This document shows positions 6,622 through 16,037 of a DNA stretch of 64,000 nucleotides, piece by piece. Position numbers and translations under genes: made by a program. Location: NCBI RefSeq assembly GCF_024330105.1, contig NZ_JANDHW010000003.1, forward strand, positions 1-64,000, given 5' to 3'. Source of the stretch: Coprobacter tertius (GTDB lineage Bacteria; Bacteroidota; Bacteroidia; Bacteroidales; Coprobacteraceae). How positions within the stretch are numbered: position 1 is the stretch's first letter; every line of letters begins with the position of its first letter. A model generated the notes under the pieces. That model was not told the origin of the DNA. It saw only the letters and a list, made by a program, of their open reading frames with translations, and made no database searches.

Positions 6622-7398
6622 ATGATGAACGCAACGATAGATATCGGTTGGTTACATATGTTTTTGGGAATATTGTTATTGGTGATTCCCACATGGTTTT
6701 TGTATTATTTTCGTACCGGTTTGGTGCGAAGTACTCTCGTTGCAGCCTTGCGTATGATTATACAACTTTTTTTTATCGGTTTTTATCTCGAGTATTTGTT
6801 TAAATGGAATAATACATTTATAAATCTACTTTGGGTTGTACTTATGACAGGGATAGCCGCCTATACGGTTTTACAGAGAACGAGTCTTCCGAGTCGTAAA
6901 CTTTTCTTACCGGTAATTATGGCTTTTTTGTGTGCTATAAGCGTTATCGATTTGTACTTTCTGGGTGTTGTAATATGTCTTGATCCACTCTTCGACGCAC
7001 GTTATTTCATTCCCATCAGCGGTATGATTTTAGGAAATATGTTGTCGTCAAATGTAATTGCCCTGAATGCTTTTTACGGCAGCATCAGGAGAGAAAGGCA
7101 ACTTTATCTTTATTTACTCGGCAATGGAGCCAGTAGAGGAGAAGCAACAGCTCCTTTTATGCGGGAGGCGCTTATAAAGTCGTTTAATCCGACTGTAGCT
7201 TCAATGGCTGTTATGGGACTTATTGCTCTTCCCGGTACGATGACCGGTCAGATTTTGGGAGGTAGTAGCCCTAATGTGGCTATTAAATACCAGATTCTGA
7301 TTATGATTACGATTTTCTCTTCGTCTCTCATTTCGGTATTACTAACCCTTTGGGCTTCTAAAAGGAGAGCTTTCGATGATTTCGGGCTCGAAAGATAA
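6622..7398 (+). CDS. fetB: FetB/YbbM-family (UPF0014) ABC permease
   Basis: The 258-residue polytopic protein has about seven hydrophobic segments. It contains the family hallmarks ISGMILGNMLSSNVIALN near residues 132-149 and the coupling region NGASRGEATAPFMREAL near 169-186, followed by GLIALPGTMTGQILGGSSP. These are strongly conserved in FetB. Two ATG codons at 6622 and 6625 are both possible. It follows its ATPase by 5 bases, so both are co-transcribed. The inferred role is ATP-driven iron (or other metal) export across the inner membrane. Confidence 0.88.
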   Translation: MMNATIDIGWLHMFLGILLLVIPTWFLYYFRTGLVRSTLVAALRMIIQLFFIGFYLEYLFKWNNTFINLLWVVLMTGIAAYTVLQRTSLPSRKLFLPVIMAFLCAISVIDLYFLGVVICLDPLFDARYFIPISGMILGNMLSSNVIALNAFYGSIRRERQLYLYLLGNGASRGEATAPFMREALIKSFNPTVASMAVMGLIALPGTMTGQILGGSSPNVAIKYQILIMITIFSSSLISVLLTLWASKRRAFDDFGLER

Positions 7399-7709
7399 TA
7401 GGCGGTATTGTACTGCATTTTATCGGTCATACATACGATATTCTGAATAAAATATATTTTAGGATGTCGGATAAATTAATCGGTTTTTGGTATATTCTTT
7501 ACACTGTTTTGGCGATGTAATGATCATTTATGATAAAAAATAAAATCAATGAAGATTTTATTTCTCTTAAGTAGAGGCTTAATTCTTTATAAAATCATTA
7601 AAAATTGGCATGTTAAATTAACAAAAAACATTAATTAAAATTTGAAAGTTTCCGTGTTTAACGTCGTTTATTGTGATAATACTTATGTCATTCACATTAT
7701 TCTTTTTAC
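7399..7709. other. Intergenic region upstream of the ECF sigma gene
   Basis: About 310 AT-rich bases without a coding frame. No hairpin terminator for fetB and no confident TTTG/TAnnTTTG pair is seen. It presumably holds the sigma-factor promoter. Confidence 0.4.
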
Positions 7710-8192
7710 ATGGAAAATTTCAATCTGTGTAACGAGTTGGTAAAAATACAAACTCGTTTATTTTTAAAAGCTTTATATATTACTCGTAATCCCGAAAGAG
7801 CAAAAGATCTTTTGCAAGAAACAAATCTGAAGATTCTCAATAATGTAGATAGCTATAAATATGATGAAAACTTTATAGGTTGGTGCTTTTCTGTTATGAA
7901 AAATGTGCATAACGATATTTTACGAAAAGAAAAACGGATTTTCACTGTTCCGTTAGATGAATCCTTAGATGCCGGATATTGTATGCATTTCGGTTCGGAA
8001 ATCGATATGGAAATTTTGAATAAAGAGTTGAGTAGTCTTAGCGAAGAAGATCGTTTATTATTAACTTTCAGAATTATGAAAATGAAATATAAAGATATAG
8101 CTAAGAAACTCGGTATTCCGGTTGGAACAGTAAAAAGCAGAATGTTCTATCTGAAAACGAAATTGAATTATGTAAAAGAGTGGTTCGAGTAA
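7710..8192 (+). CDS. ECF-type sigma-70 family RNA polymerase sigma factor
   Basis: This 160-residue protein has the two-domain ECF layout. Region 2 spans residues 8-75, with the RAKDLLQET and FIGWCFSVMKNVHNDILRKEK blocks that bind the -10 element and core polymerase. Region 4 spans about 108-155, with the helix-turn-helix YKDIAKKLGIPVGTVKSRM. No anti-sigma factor gene is adjacent, unlike the second ECF gene at 42797-43330; the downstream gene is on the opposite strand. It may therefore be controlled transcriptionally. Single-gene ECF factors of this length are widespread in Bacteroidales; the regulon cannot be read from the sequence. Confidence 0.88.
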   Translation: MENFNLCNELVKIQTRLFLKALYITRNPERAKDLLQETNLKILNNVDSYKYDENFIGWCFSVMKNVHNDILRKEKRIFTVPLDESLDAGYCMHFGSEIDMEILNKELSSLSEEDRLLLTFRIMKMKYKDIAKKLGIPVGTVKSRMFYLKTKLNYVKEWFE

Positions 8193-8214
8193 TCATGTAA
8201 TACCGGAAAAGTAA

Positions 8215-8251
8215 AACGGGGTAACAGAATTCGCTCTGTTATCCCGTTTTT
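8215..8251. terminator. Terminator between the sigma factor and floA
   Basis: AACGGGGTAACAGA (8215-8228) pairs with TCTGTTATCCCGTT (8235-8248) with one G-T pair and a 6-base loop. TTT follows on the plus strand. It lies between convergent genes and could serve both. Confidence 0.75.
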
Positions 8252-8269
8252 AATATTATAAAGGTACGA

Positions 8270-9235
8270 TTATTTTTTTGCAGAAGGTTTGGCTATTGCA
8301 TCCCGCATAGATGTATCTGCCTCTATATTTTTCATTTTATAGTAATCCATAATCCCGAGATTTCCCGACCGAAAAGCTTCAGCCATAGCGCGGGGAACTT
8401 CTGCTTCTGCTTCGATTACTTTTGCACGAGCTTCTTGTGCTTTCGCTTTCATTTCTTGTTCGAGTGCAATAGCCATAGCCCGACGTTCTTCTGCTTTAGC
8501 TTGAGCAATATTTTTATCGGCTTGAGCCTGATCGATTTGTAATCCCGCACCGATGTTTTTACCTATATCGATGTCTGCGATATCAATAGAGAGTATTTCG
8601 AAAGCAGTACCCGAGTCGAGCCCTTTTTTCAACACCAGCTTAGAAATACTGTCCGGATTTTCCAGTACGGTTTTATGAGATTCAGAAGAGCCGATAGACG
8701 AGACAATACCTTCTCCCACACGGGCCAAAATCGTATCTTCTCCAGCTCCACCGACTAACTGACGTATGTTTGCACGTACGGTTACACGGGCTTTAGCAAT
8801 AAGCTGTATTCCGTCTTTTGCTACGGCTACAACAGGGGGGGTATCGATTACTTTAGGATTTACCGACATTTGCACAGCTTCGAATACGTCTCTGCCAGCA
8901 AGATCGATTGCTGTTGCCATTTTAAACCCTAGATCGATATTAGCTTTTGATGCAGATACGAGTGCATGAACTACACGTTCTACATGTCCACCTGCCAGAT
9001 AATGGGCTTCGAGATCGTCTCGGGTAATATCTTTTAATCCGGCTTTATGGGCTTCGATCATAGCTCGTACTATAATTTGGGGCGGTACTTTCCGGATGCG
9101 CATCAGGAAGAGTTGCAACAGAGAAATACGGACTCCCGATACACGGGCCGAAATCCAGAGGAGGAAAGGCACGAAGTAAAAGAAAATGACCACAAGGATA
9201 ATGACCGCGGCCAGAATGACGATGCTGTATTCCAT
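8270..9235 (-). CDS. floA: Flotillin-like protein FloA
   Basis: The 321-residue protein matches FloA (YqfA) in length and order. An N-terminal membrane hairpin spans about residues 5-28 with an adjacent membrane-associated stretch to about 45. A SPFH-type domain follows, including the [20 protein letters not shown] and [19 protein letters not shown] blocks. An alanine/glutamate-rich coiled region spans about 235-290 ([20 protein letters not shown]). FloA scaffolds functional membrane microdomains. It is the last gene of a minus-strand operon after nfeD (26-base gap), the classical NfeD-flotillin partnership. Both proteins act at the cytoplasmic membrane. Confidence 0.95.
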   Translation of the reverse strand: MEYSIVILAAVIILVVIFFYFVPFLLWISARVSGVRISLLQLFLMRIRKVPPQIIVRAMIEAHKAGLKDITRDDLEAHYLAGGHVERVVHALVSASKANIDLGFKMATAIDLAGRDVFEAVQMSVNPKVIDTPPVVAVAKDGIQLIAKARVTVRANIRQLVGGAGEDTILARVGEGIVSSIGSSESHKTVLENPDSISKLVLKKGLDSGTAFEILSIDIADIDIGKNIGAGLQIDQAQADKNIAQAKAEERRAMAIALEQEMKAKAQEARAKVIEAEAEVPRAMAEAFRSGNLGIMDYYKMKNIEADTSMRDAIAKPSAKK

Positions 9236-9261
9236 AAAATTTGTTTTTAGATGATTTATAA

Positions 9262-9735
9262 TTATTCTTTAATTTTCTTTCTTACAATGACATTTGTATG
9301 TTCTACCCGTTCTACAATAATAGGGGTACCTTCATCGATAAATTCATCTCGGGTTTTTCCTTCGATTCTTTTTTCTCCGATCAGTACGGTACCCATCGGG
9401 TTCAACCGGGATAAAGCTATTCCTTCGTCTCCAACGTGTACTGTATCATCTATTTCGGTAGGAACTTTAGAGTCTATATCGGTTTTTAAAGCCATACGGT
9501 CGAGACTTTTAGATCGCATAAACCAGATAAGACCAGTTATACAACCGACAATCGAGACAATGATCGTTACATAGCCGGCTGTTTCTCCCATATTGGAGAA
9601 GGCATAATATATGGCTCCTCCGAAAAACAAAAGAGAACCTATTCCTGCGATTGTAATACCCGGTAAGAAAAATACTTCGAGGACAACCAGAAATATTGCG
9701 GTAAGTATCAGTAAGGTGATAATAAATATATCCAT
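9262..9735 (-). CDS. NfeD-family membrane protein (short form)
   Basis: The 157-residue protein has three or four N-terminal hydrophobic segments (about 3-25, 27-47, 52-73). A soluble C-terminal OB-fold-like domain contains [20 protein letters not shown] and [13 protein letters not shown]. This is the short NfeD1b layout lacking the ClpP-like protease domain of full-length NfeD. Partnered with flotillins, these proteins are thought to help organise membrane microdomains. It is flanked by the TPR/PD40 gene (28-base gap) and floA (26-base gap) on the same strand, which supports an operon. Confidence 0.88.
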   Translation of the reverse strand: MDIFIITLLILTAIFLVVLEVFFLPGITIAGIGSLLFFGGAIYYAFSNMGETAGYVTIIVSIVGCITGLIWFMRSKSLDRMALKTDIDSKVPTEIDDTVHVGDEGIALSRLNPMGTVLIGEKRIEGKTRDEFIDEGTPIIVERVEHTNVIVRKKIKE

Positions 9736-9763
9736 ATTGTTCCTTTCTGGGAATTAGCTCTTA

Positions 9764-11224
9764 TCATTTATTTCCCTGCATTTTCAACAGTTGGTTTATT
9801 TCTTCCGCACGACTTTTAGCCTCGAAAGATTCGGGTTGCCCGTATAGTTTGAGCAGGGTCGTTTCCAGAGTATTAATCTGTGCAGTGATGTCGTTTTTGT
9901 TCCCGCTTTCGGTTACATAACTTTTCCGTAAAGAAGCTAATTTATTTTCTGTATCGGTAATTTGTTTTTGGAGATCTTGGGACTTCAGAAAATAATCGCG
10001 GGCCTGTTTGCTCTCAAAATCACTGAGGCGCGTATATACGATTTGATTATTTATAATAAAATGAAATTCGTTTTTCGGTTCTTTTATGACCTGATTTGTT
10101 GTTGTGAATATCTTATTCAATAACTGTTTATAGTCGGTACCTTTTACCCAAGTATCTTTTATTGAGGTGATTCTTCCCAAACGACGAGCCATTTCCTCAT
10201 CTTCTCCCTGATATACGATTTTTTCACTGTTTGGGATAAATATATATAGGACAAGTTTTCCTTCGGGCTGATAACGATCGGAGACAAACCAGCCTACATT
10301 ATTTATCTCGTCGATGGCCATCATATAATCGTTGAATGGTGAATTAAAGGGCATACCGAGATTTTCGGGATCAAGGTAATTGCCGGTGTTCAGGTTCAAT
10401 CTCGTAACGAATATGTCGTATCCGCCCAATGATTCATCGCCTGTTGAAGCATAATACAAGGTTACTCCGTCGGATAATACAAATGGATAATTCTGATCGG
10501 TAGCGGTGTTTATGTTGGTCGATAATGGAATTTCTTCTCCCCAGCTATCGTTTACGAGACGGCTACGTGAAAATAGGTCATAACCGTTTTGGGCTGTTTT
10601 ATGTCCGTAAAGTATTTTATCTCCACGTTGGTTTTGATACACCACCGAGTTATTGCATGCACGGTTGTTCCCGAAGAATTGGTTATAATCGAAAAGTTTA
10701 CCCGATTCGGGACTCAGTTTATAATGTGAAAAAAATGTTGGTTTATCTATGATCATACTGTCTATGATTTGCACTTTTTCCACTCTTCGTAACATTTGTT
10801 CTCCTTTTCGGGCCTGTTCCATTCTTTCCGAGATATCGGTTCCAGTTCCTTTTGACCGGCGTAATGCATCCTGATATTTTTCATAATTATCCAGAGCATC
10901 TTTAAACCGGTACTGCCGGAAGTAGAGATTTCCCAGATATAGGTAAGCATCCTGTATTTTTTTTGATGCTGCTAATTTCAGATATTTCTCTGACTGATCG
11001 TAATATCCTGTTTCATATAGGCATACGCCGTACCATTGATTCAGACTTGCATTAGAAGGATTTCTTTTTATGAGGGATTCGAATATAGGTTTTGCCTCGG
11101 CATATTTGCCTTCTTTATATAAAGCTCTTGCCTCTTCCTGACTCTGACCCATCATAACCGGGCTGCTCAATAAACAAAATACAAAAAATACAGATCTTAA
11201 ATATTTCTTCGACATTTCGAACAT
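9764..11224 (-). CDS. TPR and PD40-like beta-propeller protein, secreted
   Basis: The 486-residue protein begins with a signal peptide (about residues 5-27). Tetratricopeptide-type repeats occupy about 28-130 (ALYKEGKYAEAKPIFESLIK, WYGVCLYETGYYDQSEKYLK, AYLYLGNLYFRQYRFKDALD). A propeller-like domain around 190-330 has DQNYPFVLSDGVTLYYAST and GGYDIFVTRLN, reminiscent of PD40/WD40-like repeats in OmpA-associated Bacteroidetes proteins. The C-terminus has a helical, probably coiled-coil region (about 410-475). It likely faces the periplasm and mediates protein contacts. The start may be at the first ATG (11222-11224) or three codons later. It is the second gene in the operon leading to nfeD-floA. 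The exact function is unknown. Confidence 0.8.
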   Translation of the reverse strand: MFEMSKKYLRSVFFVFCLLSSPVMMGQSQEEARALYKEGKYAEAKPIFESLIKRNPSNASLNQWYGVCLYETGYYDQSEKYLKLAASKKIQDAYLYLGNLYFRQYRFKDALDNYEKYQDALRRSKGTGTDISERMEQARKGEQMLRRVEKVQIIDSMIIDKPTFFSHYKLSPESGKLFDYNQFFGNNRACNNSVVYQNQRGDKILYGHKTAQNGYDLFSRSRLVNDSWGEEIPLSTNINTATDQNYPFVLSDGVTLYYASTGDESLGGYDIFVTRLNLNTGNYLDPENLGMPFNSPFNDYMMAIDEINNVGWFVSDRYQPEGKLVLYIFIPNSEKIVYQGEDEEMARRLGRITSIKDTWVKGTDYKQLLNKIFTTTNQVIKEPKNEFHFIINNQIVYTRLSDFESKQARDYFLKSQDLQKQITDTENKLASLRKSYVTESGNKNDITAQINTLETTLLKLYGQPESFEAKSRAEEINQLLKMQGNK

Positions 11225-11283
11225 CTTTTTTACCGTATTTTACTTTTTACTCATTCAAATATACAAAGTTTTTTTAAACATAA

Positions 11284-11766
11284 TCATTTAATCCGTATTA
11301 TTTTAAAGAATACCTCTTGTCTGAATTGGTTATCATCAACTTCTGAGTCGAAAATATTACGGGGTATGGGGAATAGTCTTTTTTCATCTATAATGAGAAG
11401 ATAGTATTTGCGGAGTATTTTCCCATCGGTAAATAGGTCGATGGGGAATGTTTCCCGTTCTTCATTTTCCTCTTTTTTCATTACCGTTACAATTTTTTCT
11501 TTATCTATTTCGAGATATTTTTCGGGTAGTACATAACGGTTGTGCGGTATAGTTACGTAAGAAAGATATTTCATCATAATAATTAAGGGAGCCACGAGAA
11601 ATAACAGTATGAGTGCTACATACAAAAAATCGATATTATACCTTACCAGTATCACCAAAATTCCAATTAAAGCCACGATCCACATCCAACCTCGCAATAT
11701 CCAGCGTTTAAATAACATGATGAAATAGTCGTTAGCCGGAATCGTAAAGCTTCGGGTAGTTATCAT
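11284..11766 (-). CDS. Small membrane protein, YcxB-like layout
   Basis: The 160-residue protein has two close transmembrane segments (about 26-46 and 48-66) and a C-terminal soluble domain of about 90 residues. The soluble part has a strand-rich pattern (YVTIPHNRYVLPEKYLEI, YYLLIIDEKRLFPIP). This resembles the YcxB-like family in layout, but I recognise no specific function. It lies 59 bases upstream of the TPR/PD40 gene on the same strand. A TATCTTTA element at 11792-11799 (minus strand) could be the operon's promoter, divergent from ttcA. Confidence 0.65.
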   Translation of the reverse strand: MITTRSFTIPANDYFIMLFKRWILRGWMWIVALIGILVILVRYNIDFLYVALILLFLVAPLIIMMKYLSYVTIPHNRYVLPEKYLEIDKEKIVTVMKKEENEERETFPIDLFTDGKILRKYYLLIIDEKRLFPIPRNIFDSEVDDNQFRQEVFFKIIRIK

Positions 11767-11867
11767 TGGTAACAGGTGTTTAAATTTTGCAATAAAGATA
11801 GAAATTTTATATGGGTATAGATCGGTTTGCCGGTAAAATAATGTACTTTTGTAACCTTTTTAATGAT

Positions 11868-12644
11868 ATGGAAATCATGCCGCAAAATAAAAATACGCCT
11901 GAAGACGATCGTGTGTTGTACAAACTGGGACAGAAAGTCAGGAAGGCAATTTATGATTATGCTCTGATTGAAGACGGAGATCGTATTCTTATCGCACTTT
12001 CGGGAGGTAAAGACTCTCTTGCCCTTACCGAATTGCTCGGTCGGCAGATGCGTATTTTTAAGCCTCGTTTTACAGCCATAGCAGCACATATCGGTATGAG
12101 TAATATTGCATATGAAAGCGATACTTCTTACCTCGAAGCTCATTGTAAAAAAGTGGAGATACCCTTTATCTATCGTCGGGTTACTTCATTCGACCCGGAA
12201 ACCGATCGTCGAAAGTCGCCCTGTTTTCTCTGTTCATGGTATCGCAGAAAAGTCTTATTCGATATTGCCAAAGAGCAGAACTGTAATAAAATCGCCCTTG
12301 GACATCATCAGGACGATATTTTGCAAACATTACTTATGAATATGACGTTTCAGGGAGCTTTCGGAACCATGCCGCCCCGGCTGGTAATGGATAAATTCGA
12401 GATGACTCTTATAAGACCGATGTGCCTTATCCCCGAATCTGAATTGAAAAAGCTTGCTGAATTGCAGAAATATGAAAAGTTGATAAAGAATTGTCCTTAC
12501 GAAAGTTCGTCGAGTAGGCCTGAAATGAAGGAAGTATTGACTGCTCTTGAAAAAATAAATCCTCAGGTACGAGGGAATATCTGGAAAAGTATGACTCATA
12601 TACAATCGGCTTATCTTCCAGACCCGATAGGAGAAAAGAAATGA
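11868..12644 (+). CDS. ttcA: tRNA 2-thiocytidine biosynthesis protein TtcA-like
   Basis: This 258-residue PP-loop ATPase has SGGKDS near residues 45-50, a CFLC pair near 118-121 and a later cysteine in NCPYE. These ligate the iron-sulfur cluster used to thiolate cytidine 32 of certain tRNAs. GHHQDD near 146-151 is the second conserved nucleotide-site motif. I chose the ATG at 11868, not the frame start at 11811, because a TACTTTTG -7 element lies at 11844-11851; the ATG at 11877 is also possible. It is divergent from the membrane-protein operon. Some Bacteroidetes members of this TtcA/TilS-like group are only annotated as ATPases, so target specificity is by family. Confidence 0.82.
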   Translation: MEIMPQNKNTPEDDRVLYKLGQKVRKAIYDYALIEDGDRILIALSGGKDSLALTELLGRQMRIFKPRFTAIAAHIGMSNIAYESDTSYLEAHCKKVEIPFIYRRVTSFDPETDRRKSPCFLCSWYRRKVLFDIAKEQNCNKIALGHHQDDILQTLLMNMTFQGAFGTMPPRLVMDKFEMTLIRPMCLIPESELKKLAELQKYEKLIKNCPYESSSSRPEMKEVLTALEKINPQVRGNIWKSMTHIQSAYLPDPIGEKK

Positions 12645-12781
12645 TTTTTATACAGTGAAAATCTCCGATGAATGTAGCAGTATAAGAAGATTTACATTAC
12701 TTTTGCAGCCGAAATAAAAGGTAGAACCAATATTTGATTTTGCCGTCACATTATCTCATTTAATTTAATTGTGAAATAAAT

Positions 12782-13150
12782 ATGACCGGGTTATATACGA
12801 TTTTATTACTTATCGTTTCAAACATATTTATGACATTTGCCTGGTATGGTCATTTAAAGTTGCAGGAAATGAAAGTAATTTCCAATTGGCCTCTTTATGC
12901 TGTTATTCTATTTTCTTGGGGAATAGCGTTGGCCGAGTATTCTTGTCAGATTCCCGCTAACCGTATCGGGTTTATCGGAAACGGCGGTCCTTTTAGTCTC
13001 ATGCAGCTTAAAGTCGTACAAGAAGTAATAACTCTTATTGTTTTTACTATTTTTACTACTGTATTATTTAAGGGGGAGAGTTTGCATTGGAACCATTTTG
13101 CTGCTTTTGCCTGCCTCGTGTTGGCTGTTTATTTTGTTTTTATGAAGTAA
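12782..13150 (+). CDS. DUF486 family (DMT superfamily) small membrane protein
   Basis: The 122-residue protein consists of four hydrophobic helices (about 3-25, 37-55, 75-95, 102-121). It has the family signature WYGHLKL near 21-27 and the LAEYSCQIPANRIG block near 50-63. DUF486 proteins belong to the drug/metabolite transporter superfamily, but no substrate is established. A TACTTTTG -7 element lies at 12698-12705, giving a leader of about 70 bases. It is convergent with the urea transporter gene 25 bases downstream. Confidence 0.88.
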   Translation: MTGLYTILLLIVSNIFMTFAWYGHLKLQEMKVISNWPLYAVILFSWGIALAEYSCQIPANRIGFIGNGGPFSLMQLKVVQEVITLIVFTIFTTVLFKGESLHWNHFAAFACLVLAVYFVFMK

Positions 13151-13175
13151 CCTGTTTGGTTTGGCTGACTTGACG

Positions 13176-14111
13176 TTATAAAAAATAGCAACTTTTTGTG
13201 TCGGCATGTACTCTGCTAAGGGTATTCTGCAATAATTTTACTATCCAGACCGATAATACGAAAGGAGCTGTAAGAGTAGTTATTCCCAAATTCATGCCCG
13301 TAATTTGTAATCCGATCGATATAAGTATAGAAAGGATTGCGAATATTGCTCCTCGCTTCGTCCGGTCTGCCAGTGCAATACTACAAAGTACAGCGTTATA
13401 ACCATATACTCCGGTATTAAAAGAGGTGTAATCTGTCCCGATTATCAGTGCTAATGTTAACGGAAGAGCCGCTCCGATAAATGCGTAGGTTGTATCGAGC
13501 GTCGAGTTTATCAATATCGCTATTAGAAAGAATATACCGGTTATCAAACTCCCATCTTGAAACATCACTTGTCCCAGATTGAAGCAGAAAGCTGCAAACA
13601 AATCTGTTTCTGATGATGCGGGCATGGCAGATGAAGTTATCAGAAGACTTGGATAGAGAAAATAACAACCTGATAATAAGATCCATATAACGATTATAAA
13701 TGGAGCAGTATATCCGGGAAGCTTACTTTTTCGATTGAATAATCCAGCAATCAAAGTAGATAATCCCGATCCTGCGATGAGTAAAACAATCGAAATCAGA
13801 TTTATTTTAAAAAAAACTCCTACGGCAATTCCTATAAGGGTGCCATTAAATCCGTATAACCCGTCTCGTATCTCTCTAATAGAATATCCAGCCAGTAAAG
13901 CAGTGAGAGTTCCGGTAAGATTTCCAGCTATTGCCAGTATTGCCAGTAACCAAGAGTTACATGCGATACCGGCCAGCATTACGGCTCCCGACCAAGCATT
14001 ATTTTGCAACATTACTTGACCGATACCCCGGCATATTGTAAATATTCCTTCACGCACAATATTGAATTCGGATACAAAAATATTAAAAACATATGTGAAT
14101 TTAAAGGGCAA
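13176..14111 (-). CDS. Urea transporter (UT/Yut family)
   Basis: The 311-residue hydrophobic protein shows the two-fold internal repeat of urea channels. GLYGFNGTLIGIAVGVFF occurs near residues 84-101 and GVYGYNAVLCSIAL near 228-241, and each half also has a GQVMLQN/GQVMFQD motif (about 31-37 and 180-186). Urea transporters of this type passively conduct urea through the inner membrane. The gene is last in an apparent operon tdk - AI-2E family gene - urea transporter (gaps 39 and 21 bases). No urease genes are in the window, so the use of the urea is not explained locally. Confidence 0.88.
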   Translation of the reverse strand: MPFKFTYVFNIFVSEFNIVREGIFTICRGIGQVMLQNNAWSGAVMLAGIACNSWLLAILAIAGNLTGTLTALLAGYSIREIRDGLYGFNGTLIGIAVGVFFKINLISIVLLIAGSGLSTLIAGLFNRKSKLPGYTAPFIIVIWILLSGCYFLYPSLLITSSAMPASSETDLFAAFCFNLGQVMFQDGSLITGIFFLIAILINSTLDTTYAFIGAALPLTLALIIGTDYTSFNTGVYGYNAVLCSIALADRTKRGAIFAILSILISIGLQITGMNLGITTLTAPFVLSVWIVKLLQNTLSRVHADTKSCYFL

Positions 14112-14132
14112 AAAAGCAATAAAATGGTAAGA

Positions 14133-15266
14133 TTATTCTTTCTTATTGTTTTTGGGAGGCTTTGGTGTGTCTTTTTTTTCGGTATTCTCGTGATTGTGGA
14201 GAATGTATTTATGGTAATATGCAAGTAGGAGTGAGGTCATGGGCAGCGCGATAATCATCCCGATAACCCCGAGTAATGTTCCCCAGATAGACAGGGAAAG
14301 CAGTATTATTGCCGGGTTGAGACCGGTAACATGTCCCATAATACGGGGTACCAGCACTGTGTCTTGTATGAGTTGTACTATGATATAAATACCCATACAT
14401 ATTGCTGCAAGCACCCAAAAATTCTGTCCGTTTTCGGCAGATTGCAAAAGGCATAATAGCAATGCCGGAGGAATGCTGATGAGTTGTAGATATGGAACCA
14501 TATTGAGCAAGCCGATAAAAAGCCCGAAAATGATGGCAAGCGGCAGCCCCATGATCATAAATCCGATACTGAAAAGTATTCCTACCAGAAAAGCGACTAA
14601 GGCTTGTCCTCTGAAATAACGGTTCATGCTTACCTTGATATCGTTGACAATACCTAGAACAGGAGATTTGAATCGTTCGGGAATCAGTGCTTTAAATCCG
14701 GCTATTATTTTATCATAATCGAGTAGAATAAAAAAGAGATAAAGTAAAACGATAAACCAGCTTACAATAGCAACGAGACGGGTTACTGATCCTGAAATGA
14801 ATGTCCATGCTTGTGTAAAACTCGTTTCGATGAGCTTGGACCATTCTTCACGATTAAGCATTCCGGCAATTTTTTTGAAATCGATATTTTCTTTCAGATA
14901 GAGTTGCCAGTTATCGGGTAAAAAAGGTAGTTGACGGCTACCGATGATATAATTTGAGATTATTTCGCGCATTTTATCTGTTTCGTCGATGATCGATGGG
15001 ATGAATATCCACCCGAGCAACGACAGAAAAGCGATAATTGAGAGCAAAGCAATAACGATAGAGAGTGCGTGGTTACGTACATGGCATTTCTTTTTGTAAA
15101 ATTCGACAAGCGGATAAATGAGATAAGCCAACAACCATGCCACGAGGAAAGGCAGGAGTGCTCCTTTAAGCATCTTAATCAAATAAAATGTACCCACACA
15201 TCCCGCAATAGTGAACAGAATGCGTATGACGCGGTCGAAAGTATATGGCTGCCGGGATAGGTTCAT
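14133..15266 (-). CDS. AI-2E family (PerM-like) transporter
   Basis: The 377-residue protein has about eight transmembrane segments. It carries the C-terminal family signature around residues 240-345: a GLFIGLLNMVPYLQL block, then VQLIQDTVLVPRIMGHVTGLNPAIILLSL-type sequence, then GVIGMIIALP. The family was named for AI-2 export but includes ion exchangers and permeases of unknown cargo, so no substrate is assigned. It lies between tdk and the urea transporter gene on the same strand with short gaps. The tail is lysine- and proline-rich. Confidence 0.85.
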   Translation of the reverse strand: MNLSRQPYTFDRVIRILFTIAGCVGTFYLIKMLKGALLPFLVAWLLAYLIYPLVEFYKKKCHVRNHALSIVIALLSIIAFLSLLGWIFIPSIIDETDKMREIISNYIIGSRQLPFLPDNWQLYLKENIDFKKIAGMLNREEWSKLIETSFTQAWTFISGSVTRLVAIVSWFIVLLYLFFILLDYDKIIAGFKALIPERFKSPVLGIVNDIKVSMNRYFRGQALVAFLVGILFSIGFMIMGLPLAIIFGLFIGLLNMVPYLQLISIPPALLLCLLQSAENGQNFWVLAAICMGIYIIVQLIQDTVLVPRIMGHVTGLNPAIILLSLSIWGTLLGVIGMIIALPMTSLLLAYYHKYILHNHENTEKKDTPKPPKNNKKE

Positions 15267-15305
15267 AAGCTTGTCGTATTTAGATAGGTCGGATGTATTT
15301 CGGCT

Positions 15306-15884
15306 CTATTTTGTGTGTTTTTTATTGTAACAACTTCGGCATAAAGGTTGGTACTCGTCTTTTTCTCCCAGTAGTACCTGTTTTTCGTTTTCGACGAGAC
15401 GGTGCGAATAATTTGCCAAATGTCCGCATTCTACGCAGATAGCATGTACTTTAGTTACTTCGTCTGCGATAGACATGAGAGTAGGCATCGGGCCGAAAGG
15501 CTTTTTTTTAAAGTCCATGTCGAGACCGGCTACGATAACTCGGGTTCCCTGGTCGGCTAATTGATTACAAATGTCTATAATCCCGTTATCAAAAAACTGG
15601 GCTTCGTCTATTCCTACGACCTCTACGTCACTCGAAAGTAGTAGGATACTTCCCGAACTTTCTACCGGAGTGGAAGCGATAGAATTACTGTCGTGCGAAA
15701 CTACGTCTTCTTCTGAATAACGAATGTCTATAGCAGGTTTGAATATTTCTACCCGCTGACGGGCTATTTTAGCGCGTTTGAGTCTGCGTATCAGTTCCTC
15801 GGTCTTTCCCGAGAACATTGAGCCGCAGATTACTTCAATACGGCCTCTCCGGTGTGTTTCGTAGTTTTCTTCAGAAAAAAGCAT
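15306..15884 (-). CDS. tdk: Thymidine kinase
   Basis: The 192-residue enzyme phosphorylates thymidine to dTMP in the salvage pathway. The P-loop [11 protein letters not shown] is at about 21-31, and the catalytic DEAQFF motif is near 93-98. The C-terminal zinc site is formed by C-x-x-C in CVECGH and CRSC. Length and motifs are those of the type II (tetrameric) thymidine kinases. A TACATTTG -7 element lies on the minus strand at 15916-15923. The gene is divergent from dacB and first in a likely three-gene operon. Confidence 0.95.
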   Translation of the reverse strand: MLFSEENYETHRRGRIEVICGSMFSGKTEELIRRLKRAKIARQRVEIFKPAIDIRYSEEDVVSHDSNSIASTPVESSGSILLLSSDVEVVGIDEAQFFDNGIIDICNQLADQGTRVIVAGLDMDFKKKPFGPMPTLMSIADEVTKVHAICVECGHLANYSHRLVENEKQVLLGEKDEYQPLCRSCYNKKHTK

Positions 15885-15987
15885 TTTGAATGTCAGGATT
15901 TATAATTGTCGTAACAAATGTACATACACTTTTTTTATTCTGAAATGTTTTATGACATAAAATAAAATATACGATCAGAGACTGATG

Positions 15988-16018
15988 TTTGGCATCCCGG
16001 CAAAAAAATGTATATTTG
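15988..16018 (+). promoter_or_regulatory. Canonical promoter of dacB
   Basis: TTTG at 15988-15991 and TATATTTG at 16011-16018 are separated by 19 bases. Transcription would start near 16025, which leaves the ATG at 16038 as start and excludes that at 16008. Confidence 0.7.
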
Positions 16019-16037
16019 TTTACCTGAAAATGGAAAT

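Noticed and set aside
11763-12143. Minus-strand frame of 126 residues
   Set aside because: It overlaps the 5' half of ttcA and the divergent promoter region; no protein-like features.
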